Below, one piece after another: positions 38,270 through 47,567 of a stretch of 64,000 bases of DNA. Position 1 is the stretch's first letter. The number at the start of each line of letters is the position of its first letter. The translations under genes and the position numbers were made by a program. This DNA is from Sutcliffiella halmapala (GTDB lineage Bacteria > Bacillota > Bacilli > Bacillales > Bacillaceae_I): positions 4,291,445-4,355,444 of the forward strand of contig NZ_KV917375.1 in assembly GCF_002019665.1 (NCBI RefSeq), written 5' to 3'. The notes under the pieces are model-generated. The model was given only the letters and a program-made list of their open reading frames with translations, was not told the DNA's origin and made no database searches.

Positions 38270-39310
38270 TTATTCCTTTTCTATCATTAACATTTTCTCT
38301 ATCTCACTTGTGACTTTATGTGGTCCACCTTCTTTATTTGATGGAATAACCATAGTCACACCTGATTCTGGATAAAAAGAAGAAGCAAAACTAACTCCTG
38401 GGTCGTATCCCATTACATGGTATTTGAAAATACGATTGTTTCTTTTCCTAATCCATATGCCATATCCATAGTGGGAATCCTCGTCCACCTCAATTACAGG
38501 AGTTAATAATCTTTGAGTCATTTCTTCATTTAATAATCGATGATGTAGCAACCCTGTCCAAAGCTTCGACATATCAAGTGCTGTGGTAAACGCCCCGCCA
38601 TCTGCTCCTCCTTTGATTGGAATGGAATAGATGTTGGTTCTCCAGCTGCCGTCTTCGCTGTCGATATAGCCAGTCGCTGTATTTGCTGGCAATTGGTCTA
38701 AGGAAAAATAACCCGAATCTTGCATTTCACTTGGACCAAAAATATTCTTCTCTATATAACTAGTAAAGCTTTCACCTGAAATCTGCTCGATTACTAGCCC
38801 TAATAGAATAAATCCTGCATTGTTGTAATGAAATTTCGCGCCAGGTGGAAACATCATTTTTTGATGCTGAAACAAGGGTAAAAAATCTCGTAACTCCTTG
38901 ATTTGATACATCGGATTTTGTTTCCATAGATCCTCGAAATTCTCCATTACCGCTTCATCAAAATAATCTGGAATCCCAGAGCTATGCGTTAACAGATGAT
39001 GGATGGTAACGCTTTTATCAAAGTATGGTAAATCTATGGCAAGGCACTCATTTATTTTCGTTTCAACTGTTAATTTACCTGCTTGGATTAGCTGACAAAT
39101 ACCGATGGCTGTGAAAAGCTTGCAGCCTGAGGCAATTCCAAATCTAGTATTAATTTTATTTTTTATTTGTTCAGCTCGATTGGAGTAGCCATGTGCAGAT
39201 TCATGAATCATTTCCTTACCGTTCTGAATATAAATAACACCAGAAAATTCCATTTCACTAGTAACTGTCGATACTATTTTTCCTACCTCTTTGTAATTGG
39301 TAGTTTTCAT
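38270..39310 (-). CDS. Beta-lactamase-like serine hydrolase (class C/PBP4* type)
   Basis: A 346-residue protein of the serine beta-lactamase superfamily with SxxK in ASGCKLFT (about Ser57), YxN motif in FHYNNAGF (Y-N-N) and the third-motif region near KYHVMGYDPG where H-x-G replaces K-T-G. There is no signal peptide, so it should be cytosolic and is more likely an esterase or peptidase than an exported beta-lactamase. Its position next to the two-component/ABC and mur operons does not show its role. AAGGGGTG precedes the ATG. Confidence 0.85.
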   Translation of the reverse strand: MKTTNYKEVGKIVSTVTSEMEFSGVIYIQNGKEMIHESAHGYSNRAEQIKNKINTRFGIASGCKLFTAIGICQLIQAGKLTVETKINECLAIDLPYFDKSVTIHHLLTHSSGIPDYFDEAVMENFEDLWKQNPMYQIKELRDFLPLFQHQKMMFPPGAKFHYNNAGFILLGLVIEQISGESFTSYIEKNIFGPSEMQDSGYFSLDQLPANTATGYIDSEDGSWRTNIYSIPIKGGADGGAFTTALDMSKLWTGLLHHRLLNEEMTQRLLTPVIEVDEDSHYGYGIWIRKRNNRIFKYHVMGYDPGVSFASSFYPESGVTMVIPSNKEGGPHKVTSEIEKMLMIEKE

Positions 39311-39436
39311 TTAAACGCACCCCTTATTAAGTTTTCCATTGGGCTAATGTGACATATAATTGTTCCATGCGGTTAGGGACTCAGTAACAATATTACCATA
39401 TTATTCTTATTTTTTTATTAATGACTAATTGAAAAT

Positions 39437-39478
39437 AAAAAGCCGATTGACGTTTAATAAACGAAAATCGGCTTTTTT
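39437..39478. terminator. Bidirectional terminator downstream of murR
   Basis: AAAAGCCGATT and AATCGGCTTTT form an 11-bp stem with a 17-base loop; T runs flank it on both sides. It ends the murQ-murP-mupG-murR transcript, which runs on the minus strand. Confidence 0.87.
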
Positions 39479-39530
39479 CTATTTGACTATTAAAGTTAGG
39501 GACTAACGTTAAACATTATTAATTGTCTTG

Positions 39531-40382
39531 CTATGACTTTCTCCGTTGCACTGCTTTATGAGTATTAATGATGCGTTCATAAACCCCTTGCCCTCTTTCT
39601 GAGCAAATAGAAATGAATAAGGCATCAATAATTGCTAGCTGCGCAATACGAGCTGTCATCGTCCCAATCCGCAAGTTTTGTTCTTCTTCTGATGTTGTTA
39701 ACACAATATCAGCTAATCGACGGGCGGGTGAAGGGGCGTGCTGTGTTAATAATATGGTAGGTACTCCTCTTTCTTTTGCAACAGCCAAGACATCCAATAT
39801 TTCTTTGGTTTTCCCTGACGTGGAAATAAGAAGAATGGCGTCTTTTTTTGTTGCATTCGCCACCATCATCATTTGAAGGTGATTATCTTCCGACTGAAAA
39901 GCTGAAATATTTATTCGCAAGAGTTTCTGTTTAAAATCTTGTGCGACAACAGCAGAACCGCCTACTCCGAATAGATACACACGGTCTGCCTTACTTAATG
40001 TCTCTACCGCCTCTGTAAAAGAAGAGACATTTACTATTTTTTCTGTATTTTGAAGTGCTTGAATTGTATTAAACATAACCTTTTGAATGACTGTACTTGT
40101 ATCATCCTGAAATTGGAGAGGGGAATCAAATACAATCTCATTATTTACAGATACCTCTTTAGCAAGCTCTATTTTTAGAATTTTAAAGCTTTGAGTACCA
40201 AGTCGTTTGCAAAATCGTATAATGGAAGCTTCACTTCCACCACAAGCATTTGCTAACTCTTTCGTACTCATATGTGTAACGCGCTCTGCGTTCTTAATCA
40301 CATATGTTGCAACCACTTTTTCAGCATCTGTAAAGCGATCTAATTGACGTTCAATTTGTTTGGATATGGAAAATGTCGACAT
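39531..40382 (-). CDS. murR: RpiR-family regulator, MurR type
   Basis: About 283 residues from ATG 40382, with AAAGGAGC just upstream. The N-terminal HTH_6 domain is about 1-75 (FTDAEKVVATYVIKN, STKELANACGGSEASIIRFCKRLG). The SIS sugar-phosphate-binding domain is about 110-250 (VYLFGVGGSAVVAQDF, ILLISTSGKTKEILDV). RpiR regulators of this operon sense MurNAc-6-phosphate. It is the last gene in the mur operon, and its start region is right behind mupG. Ligand and mode of action are taken from the family. Confidence 0.88.
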   Translation of the reverse strand: MSTFSISKQIERQLDRFTDAEKVVATYVIKNAERVTHMSTKELANACGGSEASIIRFCKRLGTQSFKILKIELAKEVSVNNEIVFDSPLQFQDDTSTVIQKVMFNTIQALQNTEKIVNVSSFTEAVETLSKADRVYLFGVGGSAVVAQDFKQKLLRINISAFQSEDNHLQMMMVANATKKDAILLISTSGKTKEILDVLAVAKERGVPTILLTQHAPSPARRLADIVLTTSEEEQNLRIGTMTARIAQLAIIDALFISICSERGQGVYERIINTHKAVQRRKS

Positions 40383-40393
40383 AGAAGCTCCTT

Positions 40394-41473
40394 TCAATCT
40401 TTTGGATCATAATTGGAAAACAAAAAGGATTGACCTGGACGTATCATGGAGAGTAATGGATGATCTTGTTCATACACACGGCCAATTACATTAACTTTTT
40501 CATCAGGCTGCAAATCCTTTAACGCCACCTGCAATTCTCCTACATAACGACCATAATTACTATTATCTATCGTAATGGTACCCTTTGTTCGTGGGATTTG
40601 GTTATTGGGCTCGATATTTATTCTTCCCTTTTGCGCATAAAAACGAGAGGACTCTGATCGGATGACATCCCGTGCAGGATCCATTCTGTTGCGATGCTTC
40701 ATCTGCAAAATACTTCGTTCCTCTTCGGATAAAGAGAGAGATTCACAATAAATTAGAATAATATCTTCTTGATATTTCATAAATTGCTTCCATGTCGCAT
40801 CTTTTATACTCCGGTCACCAATACATACTTTATCAACATAGAAGTCGTTTGTCATCTCTAAATAAGCAGCAAACACTGATTGTCCACGATGTTTTTCCAC
40901 CGTTGGTAACCCTAGTTCAAGTGGTCCTCTCAGCTGCTGATCCCCAGGAATAAACGCCATTACGGTGAGACCTTGCTCCTTTAGCCATTGATTACGTATT
41001 TTAAACCACTGATCATCTAGTCCTGTCTCCGGTCTTGGATAAAAGTTATGCCAAGCTTCTACTTGATCTGTTTGTAATCCGGCATTCATTAATAGTTGCA
41101 AAAATGCTTCGTCAATTGTGCTTGCATTTAATGCCACCTTCATTTCTTTAGAAAGCATAGCAATTTGCTCTGGAGAAAAACCATAGTCTACACGGATTCC
41201 AGTGACTCCCCACTCTTTTAATACAATCGCTTCTTCAATAGATAGATCAAGATATTTCCATGAGGAAGGAGATAAATCTGCCATAAGTTCCATATCGAGT
41301 GACTGTGCCAACGCTCCAAGTTGTTTTAACGCTGCAACATACATAGTGGGATCATCCTCAGGAATGTGTAACGAAGTAAAAATTGTGCGAAAACCTGCTT
41401 CATGCATTTTCTTCATATAGCTTTCCATTTGTTCAATGGATTGTTGTCCTAAGTAAATTGAAAGTCCTAACAT
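40394..41473 (-). CDS. mupG: 6-phospho-N-acetylmuramidase MupG (DUF871)
   Basis: About 359 residues from ATG 41473, after GGAGGG. The DUF871 TIM barrel starts MLGLSIYLGQQSIEQMESYM and has FRTIFTSLHIPEDDP, LMADLSPSSWKYL and WHNFYPRPETGLDD, all typical of MupG. Family members split MurNAc-6-phosphate-GlcNAc after uptake, in the cytoplasm. The C-terminal domain (about 240-355) ends VYEQDHPLLSMIRPG. A terminator-like hairpin (41496-41530) separates it from murP, so its expression may be reduced relative to the transporter. Confidence 0.9.
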   Translation of the reverse strand: MLGLSIYLGQQSIEQMESYMKKMHEAGFRTIFTSLHIPEDDPTMYVAALKQLGALAQSLDMELMADLSPSSWKYLDLSIEEAIVLKEWGVTGIRVDYGFSPEQIAMLSKEMKVALNASTIDEAFLQLLMNAGLQTDQVEAWHNFYPRPETGLDDQWFKIRNQWLKEQGLTVMAFIPGDQQLRGPLELGLPTVEKHRGQSVFAAYLEMTNDFYVDKVCIGDRSIKDATWKQFMKYQEDIILIYCESLSLSEEERSILQMKHRNRMDPARDVIRSESSRFYAQKGRINIEPNNQIPRTKGTITIDNSNYGRYVGELQVALKDLQPDEKVNVIGRVYEQDHPLLSMIRPGQSFLFSNYDPKD

Positions 41474-41495
41474 CTGTTTTCCCTCCATTTTAATC

Positions 41496-41530
41496 AAAAA
41501 GCTGCTCATTCTATTAGTGAGCAGCTTTTT
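41496..41530 (-). terminator. Internal hairpin between murP and mupG
   Basis: AAAAAGCTGCTCA and TGAGCAGCTTTTT form a perfect 13-bp stem with a 9-base loop on the minus strand and a T run in the direction of transcription. It lies between murP and mupG in the same operon, and would act as a partial terminator or a 3' stabiliser of murQP mRNA. Confidence 0.85.
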
Positions 41531-41542
41531 TGTGATTGTATA

Positions 41543-42907
41543 TTATGATAAGTTATCAGCCATTTCTTCTTTAAAGCCAAAGGCATAGGTGAAAATAAAT
41601 CCAAACGTGTAGGCAATAACAAGTCCACCTATATAGTATAAAAAGCGATTATCGGCAATAAGTGGAGTTAAAGACAGCCCAGATACACCAATTCCTGTTG
41701 CCGCCGTTTTTGCTAAAGCTTGAAATGCTCCTCCTACCGCTGCTCCCATACAAGCCGTAACAAACGGACGGCCAAGCGGTAACGTTACCCCGTATAAAAG
41801 CGGTTCTCCAATACCTAGGAATCCTACTGGTAGAGCACCTTTGATTGTATTACGTAATTTTTTATTACGTGTCTTCACAAAGATAGCTAGTGCAGCTCCT
41901 ACTTGTCCGGCTCCTGCCATCGCTAGGATAGTTAAAATAGGAGTCACACCAATACTGTTAATAAATTCTAAGTGGATCGGCGTTAATCCATGATGAAGTC
42001 CAACCATAACTAATGGTAAGAAGAAGCCTGCCAGCACAGCACCTGCTACTACTCCACCAACATCTAAAACCATCTTGATACCTGAAGTAATTCCTTCTGC
42101 TAAAAGTCCACCCACAGGTTGAACAAATATAAGGGTAGCAAACCCAACGACTAAAACAGTAATAAGTGGTGTGACAATAATATCGACAGAACTTGGTACA
42201 CCTTTACGAACCGTACGTTCCACAACAGCCATTAACCATGCGGCAAACATGACGGCAAACAATCCGCCACGCCCAGGAACAAGTGCTTCCCCAAATAACG
42301 TTATATCAGCAAGACCCGGATTAATAATTAAGATACCTGCTATAGCACCTAATGCCGGGGTTCCATTAAATTCCTTCGCAGTATTCCACCCTACCAGAAT
42401 ACCTAAGTAAGCAAATACCCCTCCACCAATTAAAAGAAGGATGCTTAACCACGTTGCTGTTGGATCTGCCCCAGCATTTTTTGCGAAATTGGCAATTCCA
42501 TTTATAATCCCAGATGCAACAAGAGCAGGAATCAATGGAATGAATATACTACCGATTTTACGAAGTAAGTTTTTAAATGGAGTATTATTTTTCTTCTTAA
42601 TTGCTCCCCTCACATCATTGGCAGTCGATGAAGAATCACTTGCTACTTCCCCAATTTTCAACCCTGTGATACGGCTCATTTCTTCTGTTACACGGTTTAC
42701 CGTTCCTGGTCCTACGACGATTTGAAGTGTATCATCTTCAATAACTCCCATTACACCATCTACTTGACGTAGTTCCTTCATCTGTACGAGGCTATCATTT
42801 TTCAATGCGATACGCACACGTGTCATACAATGGTTCAATTGCGCAATATTATCTTTTCCACCAACATTTTCAATGATGGATTGAGCTAGCTTTATCTCCT
42901 TTTTCAT
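41543..42907 (-). CDS. murP: PTS N-acetylmuramic acid transporter EIIBC, MurP
   Basis: About 454 residues from ATG 42907, chosen for GAGGGGG upstream; a longer frame reaches into murQ. EIIB is about 1-85, with the phosphorylated Cys in AQLNHCMTRVRIAL; EIIC has roughly ten membrane segments from about 105 (FIPLIPALVASGIINGIA, HHGLTPIHLEFI, GIGEPLLYGVTLPLG). There is no EIIA domain, so a shared EIIA such as that of PtsG probably serves it. It imports MurNAc or the GlcNAc-MurNAc disaccharide as its 6-phosphate. Confidence 0.9.
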   Translation of the reverse strand: MKKEIKLAQSIIENVGGKDNIAQLNHCMTRVRIALKNDSLVQMKELRQVDGVMGVIEDDTLQIVVGPGTVNRVTEEMSRITGLKIGEVASDSSSTANDVRGAIKKKNNTPFKNLLRKIGSIFIPLIPALVASGIINGIANFAKNAGADPTATWLSILLLIGGGVFAYLGILVGWNTAKEFNGTPALGAIAGILIINPGLADITLFGEALVPGRGGLFAVMFAAWLMAVVERTVRKGVPSSVDIIVTPLITVLVVGFATLIFVQPVGGLLAEGITSGIKMVLDVGGVVAGAVLAGFFLPLVMVGLHHGLTPIHLEFINSIGVTPILTILAMAGAGQVGAALAIFVKTRNKKLRNTIKGALPVGFLGIGEPLLYGVTLPLGRPFVTACMGAAVGGAFQALAKTAATGIGVSGLSLTPLIADNRFLYYIGGLVIAYTFGFIFTYAFGFKEEMADNLS

Positions 42908-42929
42908 TGCCCCCTCATCCCCTTTTTCC

Positions 42930-43823
42930 TTATTTTTGTATTGCCTTACGTACAAAGCCTTCTGATTTTTCCAATTGCTGTAACGCTTCTTCATAGCTCA
43001 TATTGGTTAAAATCATCACTATTGCTACCTTCACATTTCCATGAGCCTTGTCAAAATAGGCAGTTGCTGTCTCAAGATCCACACCAGTTGCTTGAATAAT
43101 GATACCTTTCGCACGATGATGTAGCTTTTCATTAGTGGTTTGCACGTCTACCATTAAGTTTTGATAAGCCTTTCCAAGACCAATCATCACAGTGGTGGAA
43201 ATCATATTTAGGACAAGCTTTTGTGCTGTCCCTGCTTTTAAACGTGTAGATCCAGTTAACACCTCAGGACCTGTAACAACTTCCATCGGGAACTGTGCAT
43301 ATTCACTGATAGCAGCCCCTTTATTACATGCAATACTTGCGGTAGTAGAACCAACTTCTTGTGCATACTGAAGCGCTCGAATCACATATGGAGTACGTCC
43401 ACTTGCTGCAAGTCCTACCACTACATCATTTTCTGTCAGGTTCAGATTCTCTAAATCTTGCTTACCTGCTTCCTCGGAATCTTCTGCGCCTTCTACTGCT
43501 TCGGTGAAAGCTTTTTGTCCTCCGGCAATTAAACCAACTACAAGACTAGCATCCACACCGAACGTTGGTGGGCACTCAGCTGCATCAAGCACTCCTAGCC
43601 TTCCACTTGTTCCCGCTCCTACATATATAAGTCGACCACCTTTTTTCATGGAAGCGATCGTTTGAATAACGAACTTTTCCATCACTGGCAGTGTCTCGCT
43701 AATTGCCTCTGGCACAGTTCGATCTTCCTTATTCATTGTCTGAAGAACATCAAGCACACTCATTTCATCTAGATCCATGGTGCTCTGGTTACGTTGCTCT
43801 GTTGATAATTTTTCTAGATTCAT
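42930..43823 (-). CDS. murQ: N-acetylmuramic acid 6-phosphate etherase MurQ
   Basis: A 297-residue enzyme with the SIS fold: GGRLIYVGAGTSGRLGVLDAAECPPTFG holds the phosphosugar site and catalytic Glu, and VVGLAASGRTPYVI is the second loop. A C-terminal UBA-like helical tail (EEALQQLEKSEGFVRKAI) is standard. It cleaves the lactyl ether of MurNAc-6-phosphate to GlcNAc-6-phosphate and D-lactate. First gene of the operon; AGGGG precedes the ATG. Confidence 0.95.
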   Translation of the reverse strand: MNLEKLSTEQRNQSTMDLDEMSVLDVLQTMNKEDRTVPEAISETLPVMEKFVIQTIASMKKGGRLIYVGAGTSGRLGVLDAAECPPTFGVDASLVVGLIAGGQKAFTEAVEGAEDSEEAGKQDLENLNLTENDVVVGLAASGRTPYVIRALQYAQEVGSTTASIACNKGAAISEYAQFPMEVVTGPEVLTGSTRLKAGTAQKLVLNMISTTVMIGLGKAYQNLMVDVQTTNEKLHHRAKGIIIQATGVDLETATAYFDKAHGNVKVAIVMILTNMSYEEALQQLEKSEGFVRKAIQK

Positions 43824-43865
43824 TTTTATCCCCTACTTTATATAAGATTAAGAGATTCCTCTTTA

Positions 43866-43879
43866 TGAAAACCTTTACA
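43866..43879 (-). promoter_or_regulatory. cre-like site in the mur leader
   Basis: Minus-strand TGTAAAGGTTTTCA fits the CcpA cre consensus TGWAARCGYTWWCA except at the central C of CG. It lies just downstream of the murQ transcription start expected from the promoter at 43895-43923, where CcpA would repress. Confidence 0.55.
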
Positions 43880-43894
43880 TTTCTGAACACCTTC

Positions 43895-43923
43895 ATTATA
43901 CATTTACAGAAATTTAATATCAA
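43895..43923 (-). promoter_or_regulatory. Sigma-A promoter of the mur operon
   Basis: -35 TTGATA (43923-43918) and -10 TATAAT (43900-43895) with a 17-base spacer, about 75 bases before murQ. Nearly consensus. Confidence 0.82.
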
Positions 43924-44060
43924 TATATTTTAATAAATACTTGAAATTTAATTTCGACACATAGACTTGATTACTCATTTAATCGGGATGAAGCCAAATT
44001 TCAAACTATTTGTACTTTAACCTGTTAAAATAAAATGTACGAAACTAAAGGAGGATATTC

Positions 44061-44972
44061 ATGAAAATCTTAATTGTTGGTGCGGGAGCCGTTGGCGGAT
44101 ACTTCGGTGGAAGATTACTAGAAAAAGGAGGCAATGTTACTTTTTTAGTTCGAGAAAAGAGAAAGAAACAACTGGAGAGAACAGGACTTGTCCTTAAAAG
44201 TATTCATGGAGACGTATCGATGAGACCATCCCTTATTCAAGCTGGTGAACAAATTGAGCATTACGACGTCGTGTTAGTATCGATGAAGGCTTACCAGTTG
44301 GACGGCGCAATCGAAGACTTTCGTCCATACGTCGGACCAAACACTTTAATCCTTCCATTACTGAACGGTATTTCTCATTTAAATGATCTAGACGAGGCCT
44401 TTCATGAACAAAATATCCTTGGTGGCCTTTGCTTTGTCGAATCTACCTTAGATTATGAAGGTGCCATTGTACAAACGAGTGGAATTCACAATTTAGTATT
44501 TGGAGAACGTTCTGGAAAACAAACAGAACGAATAATGAAGCTAATGGAGACTTTTAGCGGAACAAAAAGTAACTTTATTTTATCGGAGAATATTAACCAA
44601 GACATGTGGCATAAATATTTGTTTATTGCTACTCTTGCTGGTGTGACCACCTTATTCCGTTCTCCTATCGGCCCGATTAGGGTGGATAAGTATGGTGCTA
44701 TAACGGTTAAAGATACATTGCGTGAAGTAGCTTCCCTGATGAATAGCGTCAGTGCACCACTCGCCGAAAATATAGTAGAGTTAAATCAGGATAAGCTACA
44801 GTCAATGGAGCCTAAAATGAAATCTTCGATGCTACGGGATATGGAAAAGGGATTATCAGTAGAAGCTGAGCATTTCTTCGGATACCTCCTAGCGATTGCA
44901 GAGGAAAAAGGGATTGCAGTTCCAACACTTGAGAAGATTTATGGGAATTTGAGAATTTATGAAGAGCAATGA
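44061..44972 (+). CDS. panE: 2-dehydropantoate 2-reductase
   Basis: A 303-residue enzyme. MKILIVGAGAVGGYFGGRL is the N-terminal NADPH site, with RxKRxxQ-like residues in REKRKKQLE. The second motif LVSMKAYQLDGAI and C-terminal helical domain (MWHKYLFIATLAGVTTLFR; SSMLRDMEKGLSVEAEHFFG, where K/E/S bind ketopantoate) are characteristic. It reduces ketopantoate to pantoate in coenzyme A synthesis; many Bacillus have more than one ApbA-like paralog, so the exact substrate is likely, not certain. AAAGGAGG precedes the ATG. Confidence 0.85.
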   Translation: MKILIVGAGAVGGYFGGRLLEKGGNVTFLVREKRKKQLERTGLVLKSIHGDVSMRPSLIQAGEQIEHYDVVLVSMKAYQLDGAIEDFRPYVGPNTLILPLLNGISHLNDLDEAFHEQNILGGLCFVESTLDYEGAIVQTSGIHNLVFGERSGKQTERIMKLMETFSGTKSNFILSENINQDMWHKYLFIATLAGVTTLFRSPIGPIRVDKYGAITVKDTLREVASLMNSVSAPLAENIVELNQDKLQSMEPKMKSSMLRDMEKGLSVEAEHFFGYLLAIAEEKGIAVPTLEKIYGNLRIYEEQ

Positions 44973-45077
44973 AGTATTAGAGTTATGCCCTAGGTGACTT
45001 GCACATCTGGGGGTATTTTTTGGAAATTAATTTATTCTGGCCTGAATGTGAAACAGGTCATTTATTACGAAATAAAT

Positions 45078-45118
45078 AAACGAAAAGCTTGAGAATACTC
45101 AAGCTTTTCGTTCTTCCT
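45078..45118. terminator. Bidirectional terminator between panE and proS
   Basis: CGAAAAGCTTGAG and CTCAAGCTTTTCG form a perfect 13-bp stem with a 4-base loop; T-rich sequence on both sides. Confidence 0.9.
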
Positions 45119-45121
45119 ATA

Positions 45122-46552
45122 TTAATACGCCTTCGCCCAATACACCATGTGCTTCGCTTCTTTTCCACAGCATACACATTTGTCTCCAAGCTTCTCCTGT
45201 TCAAATGGCATACATCTAGAAGTAGCACTTGTTTCTTCCTTTATCTTATCTTCACACCTTTGGTCGCCACACCACATTGCTTTAATAAAGCCTGCTTTGT
45301 TTTCCAACTGCTCTTTGAATTCTGCAAAAGTCAAGGCCACACTCGTTTTTTCTTCGCGATGCTTCCTTGCCTTCTCATAGAGATTCTCTTGGATTTCTTC
45401 TAGAACACTCGAGATGGTCTCGTCCAGCCCTTCCATAGAAACACTAAGCTTCTCTCCCGTATCACGTCTTACTAAAACAACCTGATTCTGTTCGATATCT
45501 CGTGGACCTGCTTCCAAGCGGAGTGGAATCCCCTTCATTTCATATTCATTGAATTTCCAGCCCGGCTTTTTATCGCTTGCATCAATCCCGACACGGAACT
45601 TATCAGACAGACGTTCCTTCATTTCATAGACAAAATCAAGAACTCCTTCTTTATGCTGTGCAATTGGGACAATCATTATCTGAGTTGGTGCTACTCTTGG
45701 CGGCACCACTAAACCGCGGTCATCTCCATGCACCATAATCATGGCACCGATGATTCGGGTCGTAAAACCCCATGAAGTTTGCTGGACATGCTGTTGCTTT
45801 CCATCACGATCTAAGAATTGAATGCCGAATGCTTTCGCGAATCCATCCCCTAAATGGTGCGAGGTGGCAGATTGTAACGCCTTGCCATCATGCATCAAGC
45901 TCTCAATCGTATACGTGTGCTTTGCTCCAGCAAACTTTTCCTTTTCCGTTTTTTGCCCTTTTACCACTGGTATAGCTAGAAACTTTTCGCAAATCTCTGC
46001 ATACTCATCCAGCATTTTCACAGTTTCTTCCTGTGCCTGTTCATCTGTTTCATGACATGTATGACCTTCCTGCCACAAAAACTCTAGCGTACGTAAGAAA
46101 GGTCTCGTCGTCTTTTCCCATCTCACCACATTGGACCACTGGTTATAAAGCTTTGGCAGGTCCCGATAGGAATGGATAATATTTTTATAGTGTTCCGCAA
46201 AAAGCACTTCTGAGGTCGGGCGAACTACTAATCTTTCTGCCAACTTCTCAGCTCCACCGTGTGTTACCCATGCCACTTCCGGCGCAAACCCTGCAATATG
46301 GTCCTTCTCCTTTTGTAACAAGCTCTCTGGAATAAACAATGGCATATACACATTCTCATGACCCGTTTCCTTAATACGTCGATCCAGTTCATTTTTGATA
46401 TTTTCCCAGAGCGCATATCCATATGGTCGGATAATCATTGAACCACGAACACTCGAATAATCAACGAGTTCCGCCTTCGTTACAACATCTGTATACCATT
46501 GAGCAAAATCCTCTTCCATGCCTGTTATTCTTTCTACAAACTTCTTACTCAT
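45122..46552 (-). CDS. proS: Prolyl-tRNA synthetase, archaeal/eukaryotic type
   Basis: A 476-residue class II synthetase of the shorter type without the INS editing insertion found in standard bacterial ProRS. Motif 1 is in [17 protein letters not shown], motif 2 in [29 protein letters not shown], motif 3 in [21 protein letters not shown]. An anticodon-binding domain follows ([13 protein letters not shown]), and the C-terminal extension has zinc-type cysteines in [11 protein letters not shown] and [12 protein letters not shown], ending in the typical Tyr. Many Bacillaceae carry this form, some besides a bacterial-type ProS. A T-box leader upstream ties it to uncharged tRNA-Pro. Confidence 0.95.
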   Translation of the reverse strand: MSKKFVERITGMEEDFAQWYTDVVTKAELVDYSSVRGSMIIRPYGYALWENIKNELDRRIKETGHENVYMPLFIPESLLQKEKDHIAGFAPEVAWVTHGGAEKLAERLVVRPTSEVLFAEHYKNIIHSYRDLPKLYNQWSNVVRWEKTTRPFLRTLEFLWQEGHTCHETDEQAQEETVKMLDEYAEICEKFLAIPVVKGQKTEKEKFAGAKHTYTIESLMHDGKALQSATSHHLGDGFAKAFGIQFLDRDGKQQHVQQTSWGFTTRIIGAMIMVHGDDRGLVVPPRVAPTQIMIVPIAQHKEGVLDFVYEMKERLSDKFRVGIDASDKKPGWKFNEYEMKGIPLRLEAGPRDIEQNQVVLVRRDTGEKLSVSMEGLDETISSVLEEIQENLYEKARKHREEKTSVALTFAEFKEQLENKAGFIKAMWCGDQRCEDKIKEETSATSRCMPFEQEKLGDKCVCCGKEAKHMVYWAKAY

Positions 46553-46564
46553 CTCTTACACCCC

Positions 46565-46815
46565 TTTTTTTTATAAATAAAAAAAGCCATACTTTCATAA
46601 GGGACCATTTCTGGCGGTACCACCCTTATTCAAAGCATCGCTTTACACTCTTCCATGGTAACGGTTTTGAACCGCTGCATCTTCAATCAATCCGATACAG
46701 AACTCCGAGGCAGGTTCGAATGAACATCTATAGGCACCTCTCACCAATCAGCACCCTCTCTTCATAGACGCAACCATTTTACTAATCCTCTTCTACGTTT
46801 TCATATTTGAAAAGA
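46565..46815 (-). ncRNA. T-box leader, tRNA-Pro specific, upstream of proS
   Basis: On the minus strand a stem I region includes GAAGAGGATTAGTAAAATGG and a specifier loop CGAACCTGCC, with proline codon CCU at 46714-46712. The T-box itself is GGGTGGTACCGCCAG (46627-46611), and a terminator follows (ATAAGGG with CCCTTAT, ending in a run of T at 46585-46579). Uncharged tRNA-Pro would stabilise the antiterminator and allow proS transcription. Confidence 0.92.
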
Positions 46816-46852
46816 TTATATCCAGTTTGGTATGTATTGTCAATAATTCTTC

Positions 46853-47329
46853 TTAGCCACCAATCTCAATTAACTCCGTACTTTCCCCTACTTTTACAGC
46901 TTGAAAACTGACTCCGTCCATCGTCTTAAACAATACGCCTTGAACGCTCTCATCTAGTTCTGCCAGCTTTACGATATCTGCTTTTGAAAGTTCCTCTGCA
47001 TTAAAGGTGACTTTCCCAACAATTTTCAGTCCATTGTCCTCTAATTCGACGATTTCCATAATCTGATGCTCTATTAATCGTTCCTCTATCCAACCCGCAA
47101 ATAATGGCTCTATACTATTTTTATTAATTACTAAACCGTCACTACAGACCATCGAAATTTCATACGTTAAATATTGTTCACCAAAATCCTCATTTCCTTC
47201 AAACGAAAAAATCATGTTATGAATATTGACTTCTTTAGGCTCGTTAGTTTGTGCATCTATGCTACAGCCAATAAGCATGGAAGCTATCATTATCGTAAAA
47301 ATAAAGCCCTTACAATTTTCTTTATTCAT
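46853..47329 (-). CDS. Putative lipoprotein
   Basis: About 158 residues from ATG 47329, with AGGAG upstream (29 codons before it in frame lack one). MNKENCKGFIFTIMIASMLIGCSID is a lipoprotein signal with lipobox LIGC, Cys at about 22. The mature part (GNEDFGEQYLTYEISMVC, DNGLKIVGKVTFNAEEL) is not a family I recognise. It lies just downstream-converging with the T-box leader region, with no operon partner. Confidence 0.65.
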   Translation of the reverse strand: MNKENCKGFIFTIMIASMLIGCSIDAQTNEPKEVNIHNMIFSFEGNEDFGEQYLTYEISMVCSDGLVINKNSIEPLFAGWIEERLIEHQIMEIVELEDNGLKIVGKVTFNAEELSKADIVKLAELDESVQGVLFKTMDGVSFQAVKVGESTELIEIGG

Positions 47330-47567
47330 GTGATCTCCTCCCCTTTTTGTAAGGCTAGTTCCGCATAAATAATGTAAAATCGGGCGTGATTTCCCAGAAG
47401 AAGAATCACTATTCAAAATATTATCATATTTATTCTGAAAAAGGTGAAGAATGATGTAGTTTCAATATAAAAGTACTTTTGACCTGCTCCATTTTGGCAA
47501 GATAAAAGCAGTATTATGAAACGTATCCCATTTTATCTCGTCAAATTTCTTAAAGGGGGGCATATAA

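Noticed and set aside
38270-39310. Antibiotic-resistance beta-lactamase
   Set aside because: No signal peptide and the third motif is H-x-G, which fits esterase or peptidase relatives better.
46438-46767. Plus-strand frame across the T-box leader
   Set aside because: The sequence is explained by the T-box RNA on the other strand.
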